64,000 nucleotides of DNA from Bacillus sp. NEB1478 (GCF_031582965.1 NZ_CP134049.1:3866925-3930924); one strand, 5' to 3'. Positions 20,960 through 33,817 are shown, counted from the first letter of the stretch. Numbers and translations: made by a program. The notes: generated by a model from the sequence alone, not told the origin.

Positions 20960-22384
20960 TTAATTAATATCAAATACATACATCTCTTGTTTCTCAGTTG
21001 TCCCCTGAAACTTGGCACCTTTTTCTTTCAAAGAAAAATAAAGACGAATGCTCTCCGATGTTATTTTTTCCCCTTTAACAATCAATGGAATACCAGGAGG
21101 ATATGGTATGACGGCAATGGCTGCTATATACCCGGCTGCATCCTCGATGAGTATTTTCTTTGCACGCAATTTTTTCATTTGTGTATAAGTAAGCTCTAAC
21201 ATACTGACAGAAGGAAAAGCAGTCGGGATATTTTCCACTGATTCTTTATTTTTATAGACCTTAAGCTGATCTGCTAGGATATAAAAAACTTTCTTTAACT
21301 CAGATAACGAATCCATCATGCCAAGAGGAAGCACTAACAGTACATTCCGTTCATCTGCCAATTCAGGATAAATGCCTTCTTTTTCAAATAGACTTTGCAG
21401 TTTATATCCTGATATTTCCCTGTCTGACTGAATCGTAACCTTTAATGGATCTGTTACATATCCTTTTGGATTCTTTACGACTTGAAGATGTGGCAATGAA
21501 TCTATAAATTCCTTAAATGTCTGTGACTGGTTTATGATGCTTGTTACGTCTTCTTCCGATAGATTCTCCAGATAAAGACGGCTTAAGTCGAGCGAAGCCA
21601 TCAAGAGATAAGAAGGTGAACTCGATTGAACCATCTGCAGGGCATGTGATAACCGATATTCATCGATTCTGTCACTATTTACGTGTAGGAACGCACCCAT
21701 TGTTAAAGCTGGTAGAGTTTTATGTGCAGATTGCACTGCAGCATCTGCCCCTTGTTGTATCGCCATCTTCGGCATATCCTTTAACCCAAAATGTGCCCCA
21801 TGTGCCTCGTCCACTAAAACAATTCCACCATGACCATGAATAGCATCTGCAATCCCAGTTATATCTTGCTGCAATCCATAGTAAGTTGGGTTTGTGAGAA
21901 TGATTCCCTTTGATTCAGGGAATTTCGTTAAAGCGTCGTTTACCGTATCAATGGTAATCCCTAGTGGATAACCACCCTCTACATCCATTTCCGGTGATAA
22001 GAAAACTGGTGTAACTCCTGCAAGTTCAAGACCGTTAAGAACAGATTTATGGCTGTTTCGCTGAACGAATACTACATCACCTTGTTCAAACGAAGACAAG
22101 ATCATCGCAAGATTCCCTGATGTGCTGCCTCCAACCAGTAAATAGCTCTTGTTCACTTCATAAAAAGAAGCTAGAAGTTCCTGCGCTTCTTTTATCACTC
22201 CTTCTGGATGATGAAGATCGTCCAGACCAGTTAGTTCTGTCGCATCAAGAGGTAAAACCGTTTTAAAAAAAGCAGCTCCCGATTTCTCAAATATCTTTCC
22301 ATTTTTATGACCCGGAACATGAAAAGACCATTTATTTTTCTTTGTATGATGAACTAACGCTTCGAATAGCGGTGCATTTTTCAT
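20960..22384 (-). CDS. yaaO: Orn/Lys/Arg decarboxylase family PLP enzyme (YaaO)
   Basis: A fold-type I PLP decarboxylase of the group that includes SpeA arginine decarboxylase of Bacillus. The 474 residues match the short Gram-positive form (no wing domain). Motifs: FHVPGHKNG (21-29), LVDEAHGAHFG near 190-200 (Asp contacts the PLP nitrogen), and the PLP lysine in SAHKTLPALTMGA near 218-230. C-terminal Orn/Arg_deC domain about 350-474. The substrate (Lys, Arg or Orn) cannot be read from sequence alone. It lies between csfB and tmk as in B. subtilis, but xpaC and yaaN, which flank it there, are missing. Confidence 0.92.
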   Translation of the reverse strand: MKNAPLFEALVHHTKKNKWSFHVPGHKNGKIFEKSGAAFFKTVLPLDATELTGLDDLHHPEGVIKEAQELLASFYEVNKSYLLVGGSTSGNLAMILSSFEQGDVVFVQRNSHKSVLNGLELAGVTPVFLSPEMDVEGGYPLGITIDTVNDALTKFPESKGIILTNPTYYGLQQDITGIADAIHGHGGIVLVDEAHGAHFGLKDMPKMAIQQGADAAVQSAHKTLPALTMGAFLHVNSDRIDEYRLSHALQMVQSSSPSYLLMASLDLSRLYLENLSEEDVTSIINQSQTFKEFIDSLPHLQVVKNPKGYVTDPLKVTIQSDREISGYKLQSLFEKEGIYPELADERNVLLVLPLGMMDSLSELKKVFYILADQLKVYKNKESVENIPTAFPSVSMLELTYTQMKKLRAKKILIEDAAGYIAAIAVIPYPPGIPLIVKGEKITSESIRLYFSLKEKGAKFQGTTEKQEMYVFDIN

Positions 22385-22475
22385 ATATAAAAATTCCTTT
22401 ATCTAATACGTATGTAATGTCCTTACACATACTTCATTCTAACATATGTTCTAAGCTCAAAGAATTTTAAGACAC

Positions 22476-22500
22476 AAAAAAACAGGCTGTTTTAGCCTGC
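22476..22500 (-). terminator. Terminator after csfB
   Basis: CAGGCT and AGCCTG pair around AAAAC and are followed by TTTTTTTGTG on the minus strand. Confidence 0.88.
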
Positions 22501-22503
22501 ATT

Positions 22504-22698
22504 TTAGGAAGACGCATTTACCAATTTTAGTTTTCTTAACTGAGATAAATAATGTTTATAGTAATCATCATTTGTTTTTGCAGTGAGTATTTTTTGTTCA
22601 CATTCCTGGCAAATAAATTGATGAAGAATGTGTAAGCCTTGGTTCCTATTTTCTTCGCAGACCATGCACGTTTCCCCGTATTGTCGTGTCATTTTCAT
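22504..22698 (-). CDS. csfB: Anti-sigma-G factor Gin (CsfB)
   Basis: Gin/CsfB blocks sigma-G (and sigma-E in the forespore) until engulfment is complete. The 64-residue protein, the exact B. subtilis length, starts MKMTRQYGETCMVCEENR and has the two zinc-binding pairs CMVC (11-14) and CQEC (30-33), followed by a C-terminal helix. The start at 22698 has GGAGGTGG upstream; the frame can be read 17 codons further but that part overlaps the promoter. A near-perfect sigma-F promoter precedes it and a strong terminator follows, so it is a monocistronic forespore gene. Confidence 0.93.
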   Translation of the reverse strand: MKMTRQYGETCMVCEENRNQGLHILHQFICQECEQKILTAKTNDDYYKHYLSQLRKLKLVNASS

Positions 22699-22718
22699 TC
22701 TTCCACCTCCATAATGCC

Positions 22719-22747
22719 ATTGTTGCCAGAATTGTTTATCGATATAC
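22719..22747 (-). promoter_or_regulatory. Sigma-F promoter of csfB
   Basis: On the minus strand GTATA (22747-22743), 15 nt, GGCAACAAT (22727-22719). It fits the sigma-F consensus (GywTA-N15-GgnnAnAnT) at all fixed positions. csfB is a known sigma-F gene in B. subtilis. Confidence 0.82.
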
Positions 22748-23145
22748 ATTAATTCAAAATATTTGAAGTTTCTTTTAAAATGTATGAAACTCTGGCTCTT
22801 GTTGTGTCTGTCTTTATGTTAATCGAAAAAATAAACCAAGTATGCGCCACTTATATAACCTTTTACCCCAGTGGGACAAGGCTTTAAACAGCTTAATGTT
22901 CTATAAACTGCATATTGAATTATTATTACAATATTTAAAAATAATGGACAATAATGTTAGAATATTTAGAAAATATGTAGTTAATAAAGAAAATTGCATT
23001 AATCTTAATACGCTTACAGTAGCAAGATGCCCGCACTGCAGGGCATTAGCCAATGGCTGCAAAGAAAGCTGTGACACTTAATACACGTGACCGGTTATAT
23101 GAGGTTTTTATCAGAAACAGGGACATACCTGTCAGCTCTGTATGT

Positions 23146-23233
23146 TATACTAAATACAAACCTTTGAAACTTAACTTTTTACATTACCTGTTCCAGTGCC
23201 CTGCTCGATTGTTTATTGAGCAGGGCTTTTTCT
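23146..23233 (+). ncRNA. Candidate small RNA on the plus strand (promoter and terminator only)
   Basis: Between csfB and csp, an extended -10 TGTTATACT (23143-23151) lies about 50 bp before a strong terminator (GCCCTGCTC / GAGCAGGGC, then TTTTTCT). The -35 is weak (ACATAC at 17 nt). No coding frame or ribosome site lies between. Upstream (22750-23140) there is a perfect small hairpin ATGCCC/GGGCAT (23029-23048) and otherwise AT-rich sequence with no gene I can support. Confidence 0.35.
23198..23233 (+). terminator. Strong plus-strand terminator with no annotated gene upstream
   Basis: A 9-bp GC-rich stem (GCCCTGCTC and GAGCAGGGC) with an 11-nt loop, followed by TTTTTCT. All nearby genes are on the minus strand, so it must end an unannotated plus-strand transcript or read-through. 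Confidence 0.8.
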
Positions 23234-23257
23234 ATTGCGTTTTTAAAAAAAGACAAC

Positions 23258-23285
23258 AAAAAAACAGGCTCTATTCAGAACCTGT
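23258..23285 (-). terminator. Terminator after the cold-shock gene
   Basis: ACAGGTTCT and AGAGCCTGT pair around GAAT, followed by TTTTTTTG on the minus strand. Confidence 0.85.
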
Positions 23286-23303
23286 TTTATAATTCATTTA
23301 GAA

Positions 23304-23516
<213 letters not shown>

Positions 23517-23692
23517 CTAGTGCGTTACCACACAAATGTTTTACTATCCTTGCCCAAAGTGATTCTCAAGAGTGAAAATCGAATCTCATACTATCGTTTA
23601 CACCGAACAAAAATAATTTATATTCATCATAACAGTTAAGAGAACTTAATGCAAATCCGCACCTGTAATAAACTATAAAAGTGCAGCCGATT

Positions 23693-23950
23693 TATTGAAA
23701 ATGGCGTAGCGAATTTTGCTGAATAATGTCGGTTCGTGGTTAAATCAAAATTAATGTATATATAATGAAATTTTTCGTAGATATATGGCCGATTACCGTG
23801 GAATTATTGGCGATTACCGTGGAATTATGGAATGACGGGGGCTTTTAATGGTTTGTGAAGAAGTATTTTTACAAGGTTGGAAGATGGAATGATCCATCTT
23901 CTTCCTTTTTAATCTTGTTTTTGGCAATTTTTTAGTTTTTTTTATTCTTG
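23693..23950. repeat. Degenerate copy of the rrn-downstream repeat (copy 1 of 3)
   Basis: The segment shares GTCGGTTCGTGGTTAAATC, CCGTGGAATTATTGGCGATT, ACCGTGGAATTATGG and the hairpin GAAGATGGA..TCCATCTTC with the copies at 24.6 and 47.6 kb. It is shorter at its left end and more diverged. The rest of 23505-24130 holds the csp leader, AT-rich sequence and the VOC gene terminator. Confidence 0.8.
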
Positions 23951-24019
23951 TAATTAAAATGAACATAAATTTGTGTAACTAATTACAACGGATTTGTTGT
24001 GATATTTGAAATTAAAAAT

Positions 24020-24058
24020 AAAAAATCTCAGTCTAGTGAACGGAGAACGGAGATTTTT
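24020..24058. terminator. Terminator after the VOC gene (bidirectional)
   Basis: AAAATCTC and GAGATTTT pair with A/T runs on both outer sides. It ends the VOC transcript on the minus strand and could also stop plus-strand read-through. Confidence 0.65.
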
Positions 24059-24130
24059 CTTCTGCTTATTTTCAATTTCTTTTTCAACTAACGCACCAGG
24101 TTAGCTCAATAGCAAATGAATTACAGCTCC

Positions 24131-24481
24131 TTATTTCTCCCAAAGTTCGACAAGTCGACCTTCTGGATCTTCAATCCAAATAAACTTCCCAAATTCACTA
24201 ATCTCTTTTTTCTTTGCAAGAGGTACACCAATATGTTCAAGATGCTTAATAGTTTCGTTTAGATTATGTACTTCGAAATTTAACATCACTTGTTGTTCTG
24301 TTGGAAAATAACTGTCATCCTCGGTAAAGAAAGAAAAGATAGTCTCATTTCCTAATTCGGATTTTATCACAGTCCCATTCCAATTTTCTATTTCAATCTT
24401 CAACACTTCACTGTACCATTTTTTTATAACTTCAAGATTCTTAGTTCTCCAAAATATTCCTCCAAAGCCTTTTATCATCAT
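24131..24481 (-). CDS. VOC family protein (glyoxalase/bleomycin-resistance-like)
   Basis: The 116-residue protein has one vicinal-oxygen-chelate domain: FGGIFWRTKNLEVIKKWYSE (6-25), the central VMLNFEVHNLNETIKHLEHI (66-85) and the C-terminal signature FIWIEDPEGRLVELWEK. It lacks the full His/Glu metal set of glyoxalase I; the final Glu in VELWE is present. Substrate unknown. It is a single gene between repeats and has no counterpart here in B. subtilis, so it is likely an acquired or relocated accessory gene. AGGAG lies 6 nt before the ATG. Confidence 0.82.
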   Translation of the reverse strand: MMIKGFGGIFWRTKNLEVIKKWYSEVLKIEIENWNGTVIKSELGNETIFSFFTEDDSYFPTEQQVMLNFEVHNLNETIKHLEHIGVPLAKKKEISEFGKFIWIEDPEGRLVELWEK

Positions 24482-24611
24482 ATCTAACTCCTGTCTGTCA
24501 TCAAATTTTTAGCTATCCGATTAGATATTCGAGATTTAAATTTAAGTTCCTTTTTCAACTGTGATGTTCAATATTTTAAGTTTATTTTTCATCACCATCT
24601 TCCTCATTAAA

Positions 24612-24965
24612 CTTTCTTAATGGAAACCTGCTGATTTGCAGCGATAATGACTTTGGCTAGGAATGGTGGAGCAGATTTGAAGCGAGTTTGATGCGGATTT
24701 GAAGCGGATTTGATGCGAATTTTGTTGAATCATGTCGGTTCGTGGTTAAATCCAAATTTACGTGGATATAATGGTGTTTTTCGTGGAAATATGGCCGCTA
24801 ACCGTGGAATTATTGGCGATTACCGTGGAATTATGGAGTGTCGGGGGCTTTTAGGAGTTGTTAAAGAGGTGTTTTTATAAGGTTGGAAGATGGAAGTGTC
24901 CATCTTCTTCCTTTTTGGTCTTATTTTTTAACGTTTTTTAGCTTTTTTGACCGAAATCTTACTTT
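24612..24965. repeat. rrn-downstream repeat, copy 2 of 3
   Basis: About 350 bp, non-coding. From left: ATGACTTTGGCTAGGAATGG; tandem 12-13-mers of the type GATTTGAAGCG; ATCATGTCGGTTCGTGGTT; two CCGTGGAATTAT units; then a terminator hairpin and T-rich tail. It is very similar to 47572-47932, and both lie about 245 bp beyond the 5S gene of an rrn operon. The frame 24928-25119 on the minus strand looks accidental. Confidence 0.85.
24886..24917 (+). terminator. Plus-strand terminator inside the repeat
   Basis: GAAGATGGA and TCCATCTTC pair around AGTG, followed by TTCCTTTTTGG. The same hairpin is in the other two copies of the repeat. Confidence 0.7.
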
Positions 24966-25168
24966 TTAAATAGAAAAAGAAGAGGGATGACGATTCGTCT
25001 TCTTCCTTTTTTAACTTTTTAGCTCTGAATAGGATATTCCCACAATTAGCTTTGACAATCTCACACTTTTTGGATTGAAACCCACAGTTTTTCATGAGAT
25101 ACTCGCGAACCAACATCAATCGACAAAAAAAGTAGGTGGATCTTGGCTATCTTCTACCATTTTAAAAA

Positions 25169-25202
25169 CAAAAAAGAAGATGGATTTTCATCCATCTTCC
25201 TC
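25169..25202 (-). terminator. Terminator of rRNA operon 1
   Basis: GAAGATGGAT and ATCCATCTTC pair perfectly around GAAA and are followed by TTTTTTGTTTT on the minus strand, just after 5S. Confidence 0.92.
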
Positions 25203-25206
25203 ATTT

Positions 25207-25322
25207 GCTCAGCGACGTCCTACTCTAACAGGGGGAGACCCCCAACTACCATCGGCGCTGAAGAGCTTAACTTCCGTGTTCGGTATGGGAACGGGTGTGA
25301 CCTCTTCGCCATCATCACTGAA
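25207..25322 (-). rRNA. rrf: 5S ribosomal RNA, operon 1
   Basis: The minus strand carries the conserved CGAAGAGGTCACACCCGTTC and CCGAACACGGAAGTTAAGC of Firmicute 5S rRNA. The ends pair (TCAGTG with CGCTGA). 116 nt, the usual size. It is the last gene of the 16S-23S-5S operon and a substrate of RNase M5 (rnmV in this window). Confidence 0.96.
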
Positions 25323-25325
25323 CCT

Positions 25326-25345
25326 ATCATGACGTTAACCATGAT
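25326..25345 (-). other. Short hairpin replacing the repeat in the operon-1 23S-5S spacer
   Basis: ATCATG and CATGAT pair around an 8-nt loop at the place where operon 2 carries a 120-bp element. The flanking spacer, from GAGAGTATGTTCTCTC onward, is nearly the same in both operons. Confidence 0.7.
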
Positions 25346-25412
25346 TTATTGGGTTTGAGAGTATGTTCTCTCAAAACTAGATACGACGTTTCCAAACGTT
25401 ATGCTTTTTTAA

Positions 25413-28347
<2,935 letters not shown>

Positions 28348-28353
28348 TTATAT

Positions 28354-28472
28354 TGATGTTTGATAAGCATCGAATCTCTTCGTTGACTTCGTCTTTCTGG
28401 TGCTCATGTATCGAAATACACTCCGCTCCTTCAAGACTTTGTCGCCTCGATCTTCTCACTTCTGAAACATCA
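28354..28472 (-). repeat. rrn-spacer structured repeat in the 16S-23S spacer of operon 1
   Basis: In transcript sense the element contains AGAAGTGAGAAGATCGAGG, a hairpin TGTAT-TTCG-ATACA and GAAGAGATTCGATGCTTATC, closed by the 8-bp pair TGATGTTT/AAACATCA. The operon-2 spacer has a related element with different closing bases. The rest of the spacer (28473-28688) has a hairpin around GCAGATA/TATCTGC, boxA-like TTCTTTGAAAACT and GAGAG..CTCTC. There is no tRNA gene in the spacer. Confidence 0.85.
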
Positions 28473-28687
28473 AACAGTTCTTGCTTGGCGCAGATAAATA
28501 ATATATATCTGCCTTGCATATTGTTTGGATGTCGATATCTAGTTTTCAAAGAACATAGTTAAAATAACCTTTCCGATCTTTAAGAACGAAAAAATGTTAT
28601 TTAGTTGAGAGTTTTGAGTTCTCTCAAAACTGAACAAAAGAAGAATAGGCGTACTTACGAAACAGACTAGCTGTCTCATAATCTCCA

Positions 28688-30240
<1,553 letters not shown>

Positions 30241-30357
30241 AGTGTTTGTCTTGCTCGTTTTTAAAACTGACGGAATTAATTTAATTCCTTACCTATTTCT
30301 TTTGTTCAGTTTTCAAAGAACTTGTTTTTCAATGCCGCTTGTCTTAGCGACTTAAAT

Positions 30358-30386
30358 AATATATCACGCGTCGTTTTAAGTGTCAA
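30358..30386 (-). promoter_or_regulatory. rrn operon 1 promoter
   Basis: TTGACA (30386-30381), 17 nt, TATATT (30363-30358) on the minus strand, about 120 nt upstream of mature 16S. A boxA-like antitermination sequence (TTCTTTGAAAACTGAAC) lies in the leader. Confidence 0.82.
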
Positions 30387-30416
30387 TCGTTATTTCGAAA
30401 TATTTTGCTGAACATA

Positions 30417-30462
30417 GAAAAAAGGTCCAAAGGCTTATTAATACTGCAGCCTTTAGACCTTA
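30417..30462 (-). terminator. Terminator after bofA
   Basis: AAGGTC-AAAGGC and GCCTTT-GACCTT pair, followed by TTTTTTC on the minus strand; it separates bofA from the rrn promoter. Confidence 0.88.
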
Positions 30463-30472
30463 TGACTATCCC

Positions 30473-30739
30473 TTAATTAAGTATAAAGAATTCTATCGCT
30501 ACCAAAGATGCTATTCCCGGCAGACCCGCTACTCCTGATATTAAAGCGGTAAACGTATTGATCGGAATGTGGATGTCGTAGGAATTCCCAATAGCATTTA
30601 ATAAGAAAAGCAATAGTGCTCCTATACAAAAACGGGTTACTGCAAATCCGATCCACTTTATCGGTCTCATTGGAGCACCTACAAGTAATAAGATAAAAAT
30701 AATGGTTCCTAGTATTGCAATAACAGTGATAGGCTCCAT
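30473..30739 (-). CDS. bofA: Pro-sigma-K processing inhibitor BofA
   Basis: BofA is a small membrane protein of the outer forespore membrane that, with SpoIVFA, holds the protease SpoIVFB inactive until the forespore signals. The 88-residue protein begins MEPITVIAILG and has two or three hydrophobic segments (about 3-23, 35-53, 62-86) and the conserved MRPIKWIG and SGVAGLPGIASL blocks. The start at 30739 matches homologues; a TTG nine codons upstream is not supported. GGAGG is 12 nt upstream, rather far. It is the last gene of the recR-yaaL-bofA group. Confidence 0.92.
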   Translation of the reverse strand: MEPITVIAILGTIIFILLLVGAPMRPIKWIGFAVTRFCIGALLLFLLNAIGNSYDIHIPINTFTALISGVAGLPGIASLVAIEFFILN

Positions 30740-30801
30740 ATAAAAATAATACCTCCCTGCAATCAACCAGTTTTCTTATTAGTATTGTATGGGAGTTGTC
30801 C

Positions 30802-30838
30802 AAAAAAAAGACCAGCAGCTATTTTAATCTGCTAGTCG
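30802..30838 (-). terminator. Terminator after yaaL
   Basis: GACTAGCAG and CTGCTGGTC pair and are followed by TTTTTTTTGG on the minus strand, so bofA likely has its own promoter or relies on read-through. Confidence 0.82.
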
Positions 30839-31043
30839 TTACATTTCTTTTTTTTGCTTCTTTTAATAAGAAGAAGTATTTCGATTCTGCTAATTGGAGT
30901 TTAAAAAGAACTTCTTCTGATGGTTCAACACTTCGTTCTACAATTGTTTTTTGATGCATCCAATCAGACTTTAATTCATCAAGACTTTGGAGCAACTGTT
31001 GATCTCCGGACCGCTTCAAGCGCCCTTTACGGGAAAAAAACAT
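30819..31043 (-). CDS. yaaL: YaaL family protein (DUF2508)
   Basis: A 74-residue, charged, mainly helical protein of unknown function, conserved between recR and bofA in Bacillales. It starts MFFSRKGRLKRSG and has the conserved EVLFKLQLAESKYFFLLKEA (about 44-63). The stop codon lies within the terminator stem. No signal or catalytic motif seen. Confidence 0.88.
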   Translation of the reverse strand: MFFSRKGRLKRSGDQQLLQSLDELKSDWMHQKTIVERSVEPSEEVLFKLQLAESKYFFLLKEAKKRNVTTSRLK

Positions 31044-31060
31044 GTAGCAAACCCCTTTTG

Positions 31061-31657
31061 TTAAATTTCTCTTCTTCCTTCAAGCGCCTTAGAAAGCGTT
31101 ACTTCATCCGCATATTCTAAGTCTCCGCCTACAGGAAGTCCGTGAGCGATACGGGTAATTTTAATACCGGTCGGTTTTAAAAGCCGTGCGATATACATCG
31201 CAGTTGCTTCCCCTTCAATATTAGGGTCTGTCGCCATAATAACCTCTTGAACGCCTTCATCACTTAATCGTTTTAAGAGTTCGGCAATTTTTATGTCTTC
31301 TGGTCCTACTCCGTCCATTGGAGATATCGCTCCATGAAGGACATGATAAAGACCTCGATATTCTTTCATTTTTTCCATGGCGATGACGTCTTTTGAATCA
31401 TGAACAACACAAAGGGTCGAACGATCTCGGCTGGAATCATCACAGATCATACAAGGATCACGGTCAGTAATATGAAAGCAGTTGGAACAATAGATAAGCT
31501 GACGTTTTGCATTTACTAATGCACGGCCAAAATCCAATACGTCATCTTCTTTCATCTCCAATACGAAAAATGCCAGGCGAACCGCCGTTTTCGGTCCGAT
31601 GCCCGGCAATTTCATAAAGCTTTCGATCAGTTTAGATATCGGTTCGGGATAATGCAT
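31061..31657 (-). CDS. recR: Recombination mediator RecR
   Basis: RecR, with RecO, helps load RecA on SSB-coated gaps in the RecFOR pathway; recF is also in this window. The 198-residue protein has a helix-hairpin-helix ([15 protein letters not shown] near 17-31), a zinc finger [16 protein letters not shown] (57-72), and a Toprim domain (about 80-175). GGAAG precedes the ATG. It lies 10 bp after ebfC in the dnaX-ebfC-recR unit. Confidence 0.96.
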   Translation of the reverse strand: MHYPEPISKLIESFMKLPGIGPKTAVRLAFFVLEMKEDDVLDFGRALVNAKRQLIYCSNCFHITDRDPCMICDDSSRDRSTLCVVHDSKDVIAMEKMKEYRGLYHVLHGAISPMDGVGPEDIKIAELLKRLSDEGVQEVIMATDPNIEGEATAMYIARLLKPTGIKITRIAHGLPVGGDLEYADEVTLSKALEGRREI

Positions 31658-31667
31658 GGATTACTTC

Positions 31668-31985
31668 CTAGAATAAACCAGGAACATTTAGCCCTTTAGT
31701 GAATTTGCCCATATCTTGTGAAACCAACTCGTCTACTTTTTTAAGTGCATCGTTCGTAGCCGCTAAAACAAGATCTTGGAGCATATCAATATCGTCTGGG
31801 TCTACAACTTCCTCTTTAATTACAATATCAATGATTTCCTTGTGGCCGTTAGCTTTAACAGTTACCATACCGCCGCCTGCTGTACCTTCGATCACTTTAT
31901 CTTTTAATTCCTCTTGTGCTTTTGCCATATCACGCTGCATTTTTTGCATTTGTTTCATCATATTGTTCATATTGCCTTTCATCAT
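31668..31985 (-). CDS. ebfC: Nucleoid-associated protein of the YbaB/EbfC family
   Basis: A dimeric, tweezer-shaped DNA-binding protein linked to nucleoid structure and, by its conserved position, to clamp-loader or RecR function. The 105 residues have the Met-rich N-terminal helix ([20 protein letters not shown]) and the core [16 protein letters not shown] and [24 protein letters not shown] is 9 nt before the first of two adjacent ATG codons. It sits between dnaX and recR. Confidence 0.94.
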   Translation of the reverse strand: MMKGNMNNMMKQMQKMQRDMAKAQEELKDKVIEGTAGGGMVTVKANGHKEIIDIVIKEEVVDPDDIDMLQDLVLAATNDALKKVDELVSQDMGKFTKGLNVPGLF

Positions 31986-31999
31986 CTTACAATTCCTCC

Positions 32000-33712
32000 T
32001 TATTCGTTTTCGTTTTCTTCTTTTATCTCGATTAATTCATCGCCAACCAGCTTGATTGCTTCTGCGATCAGAGGATCTTCTTCCTTTTGTGCTTCTTCAG
32101 AAGAAGGCTGACCTTGCTGTTGTTCTTTAATGAATTCAGCTCTTATTTTTTGCCAGTCCGTATTTAATATGGACAGCATTGATAGGTTCTTTCCTATTGT
32201 ACTATAAACTGCTTCTTCTACATAGCTTCTGTTGTTTTCTTGTGAAGCCATCTGGCGGTGAATTTCATGCTGAAAAGAAAGCAGAAATACTTGATCTGAA
32301 CAGGCAGCAGGCTCTGCTCCTGACAGAAGGGCGTAGGCGCTGACTTTTTCTGAACGGATTTTATCCAGAATTTCGCCCCACATTCCTTTCAGTTCCACAA
32401 GGTTTGGTTTCTTTGCTTTTTTGAGCATCTCTTTAACTTGAGCGTTAGATGCTCCCCCGCCTCGAATGACTCTTTTTTCTTTTGGCTGTTCTTGGTCCGT
32501 TTGAGAAGAAGAGCTTTGCTGGCTATAACCGCCTTGTTTCATTTTAGAGATTTCTTGTTCCAGCTGTTCGATTCTTTGTAAAAGAGGCTCTGCAGATGTG
32601 CTATCCTGTTTAACAGAAACCGCTTCTTGTTTTTGATAGCAAATCTTGATGAACGTTGTTTCTAAAAAGATTCTTGGGTGATTTGTCCATTTCATTTCTT
32701 GCTGTGCCTGATTCAGCTGGCTGATAATCGAATAAATACTTTCCGTTTCGGTTGAATTAGCCAATTTATCAAACGTTTCATCGGTTGCGACTCTTTCGAG
32801 CAGTTCTTCGAGTTGAGGAGCCGCTTTGTACAGAAGCATGTCACGGTAATAATAAATCAGATCACCTAAAAACCTGACAGGATCTTTTCCTTCTTGTAAA
32901 AGGTTTGAAGTAATGGTTAATGCTTTAGATACATCTCTTTCTACAAACGCTTCTGCCATGTCTGAAAGATGTTTTTGAGAAGCAGATCCAGTTACCGAAA
33001 GAACATCTTCTACTCTTACTCTGTCATCGCTGTATGAAATAGCCTGATCTAGCAGGCTAAGGGCATCACGCATACCACCTTCTGCAGCGCGTGCTAATAA
33101 TTGCAAAGCTTCATCTTCTACTTCTGTGCCGTTCGCATCCACGATTTCTTTCATTCGGCCGATCATTGAATTCGATGAAATCCGTTTAAAATCAAACCGT
33201 TGGCAGCGAGACACAATGGTCGCAGGAATCTTATGTGATTCAGTTGTAGCTAAAATAAATATGACATGACTTGGCGGTTCTTCGAGTGTTTTTAACAGTG
33301 CGTTAAATGCTCCGGTTGAAAGCATATGTACTTCATCAATGATATAGACTTTGTACTTTACCGATGATGGAGCAAATTTCACTTTATCGCGAATGTCACG
33401 AATGTCATCTACACCTGTATTAGAAGCCGCATCGATTTCCAGTACATCGGATATTGTTCCATTTGTGATGCCGCGGCACGCATCACACTCATTACACGGC
33501 TCAGAAACTGGAGCATTCTCGCAGTTCACGGCTTTTGCAATGATTTTTGCCGCACTTGTTTTTCCCGTTCCTCGTGGTCCTGAAAACAGGTAGGCATGGG
33601 AAAGCTTGTCCTGCATCAGGGCATTTTGTATCGTTTTGGTGATATGTTCTTGCCCGACCATATCTCTGAAGCTCTGTGGTCTCCATACACGGTAGAGTGC
33701 CTGATAACTCAT
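32000..33712 (-). CDS. dnaX: DNA polymerase III subunits gamma and tau
   Basis: DnaX is the clamp-loader ATPase. The 570-residue protein has Walker [10 protein letters not shown] (45-53), zinc ligands in [16 protein letters not shown] (64-79), Walker B IIDEVHML near 125, the SRC arginine finger in [13 protein letters not shown], domain III near 240-360 and a C-terminal tau part (about 430-570) that contacts the polymerase. I saw no obvious slippery A-run and stop for a gamma product. GGAGG overlaps the ATG region. It leads dnaX-ebfC-recR and follows the SRP RNA gene. Confidence 0.96.
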   Translation of the reverse strand: MSYQALYRVWRPQSFRDMVGQEHITKTIQNALMQDKLSHAYLFSGPRGTGKTSAAKIIAKAVNCENAPVSEPCNECDACRGITNGTISDVLEIDAASNTGVDDIRDIRDKVKFAPSSVKYKVYIIDEVHMLSTGAFNALLKTLEEPPSHVIFILATTESHKIPATIVSRCQRFDFKRISSNSMIGRMKEIVDANGTEVEDEALQLLARAAEGGMRDALSLLDQAISYSDDRVRVEDVLSVTGSASQKHLSDMAEAFVERDVSKALTITSNLLQEGKDPVRFLGDLIYYYRDMLLYKAAPQLEELLERVATDETFDKLANSTETESIYSIISQLNQAQQEMKWTNHPRIFLETTFIKICYQKQEAVSVKQDSTSAEPLLQRIEQLEQEISKMKQGGYSQQSSSSQTDQEQPKEKRVIRGGGASNAQVKEMLKKAKKPNLVELKGMWGEILDKIRSEKVSAYALLSGAEPAACSDQVFLLSFQHEIHRQMASQENNRSYVEEAVYSTIGKNLSMLSILNTDWQKIRAEFIKEQQQGQPSSEEAQKEEDPLIAEAIKLVGDELIEIKEENENE

Positions 33713-33767
33713 CCCTTTGCCTCCCTTTACTCACAATTTCATCCTTCTTTATTATACTTAAACATTA

Positions 33768-33801
33768 CAAAAAACTCACCCTTTAGAAAAGGATGAGTTA
33801 T
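33768..33801 (-). terminator. Terminator of the SRP RNA gene
   Basis: ACTCATCCTTT and AAAGGGTGAGT pair around TCT, followed by TTTTTTG on the minus strand, between ffs and dnaX. Confidence 0.85.
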
Positions 33802-33817
33802 TGTTTATTATATAAGA

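Noticed and set aside
22842..23292. Two plus-strand frames of 79 codons between csfB and csp
   Set aside because: No ribosome sites, unusual composition, and one runs through the strong terminator at 23198-23233.
24928..25119. A 63-codon minus-strand frame downstream of rRNA operon 1
   Set aside because: Lys-rich, low-complexity, overlaps the repeat and terminator hairpins; not preserved downstream of operon 2.
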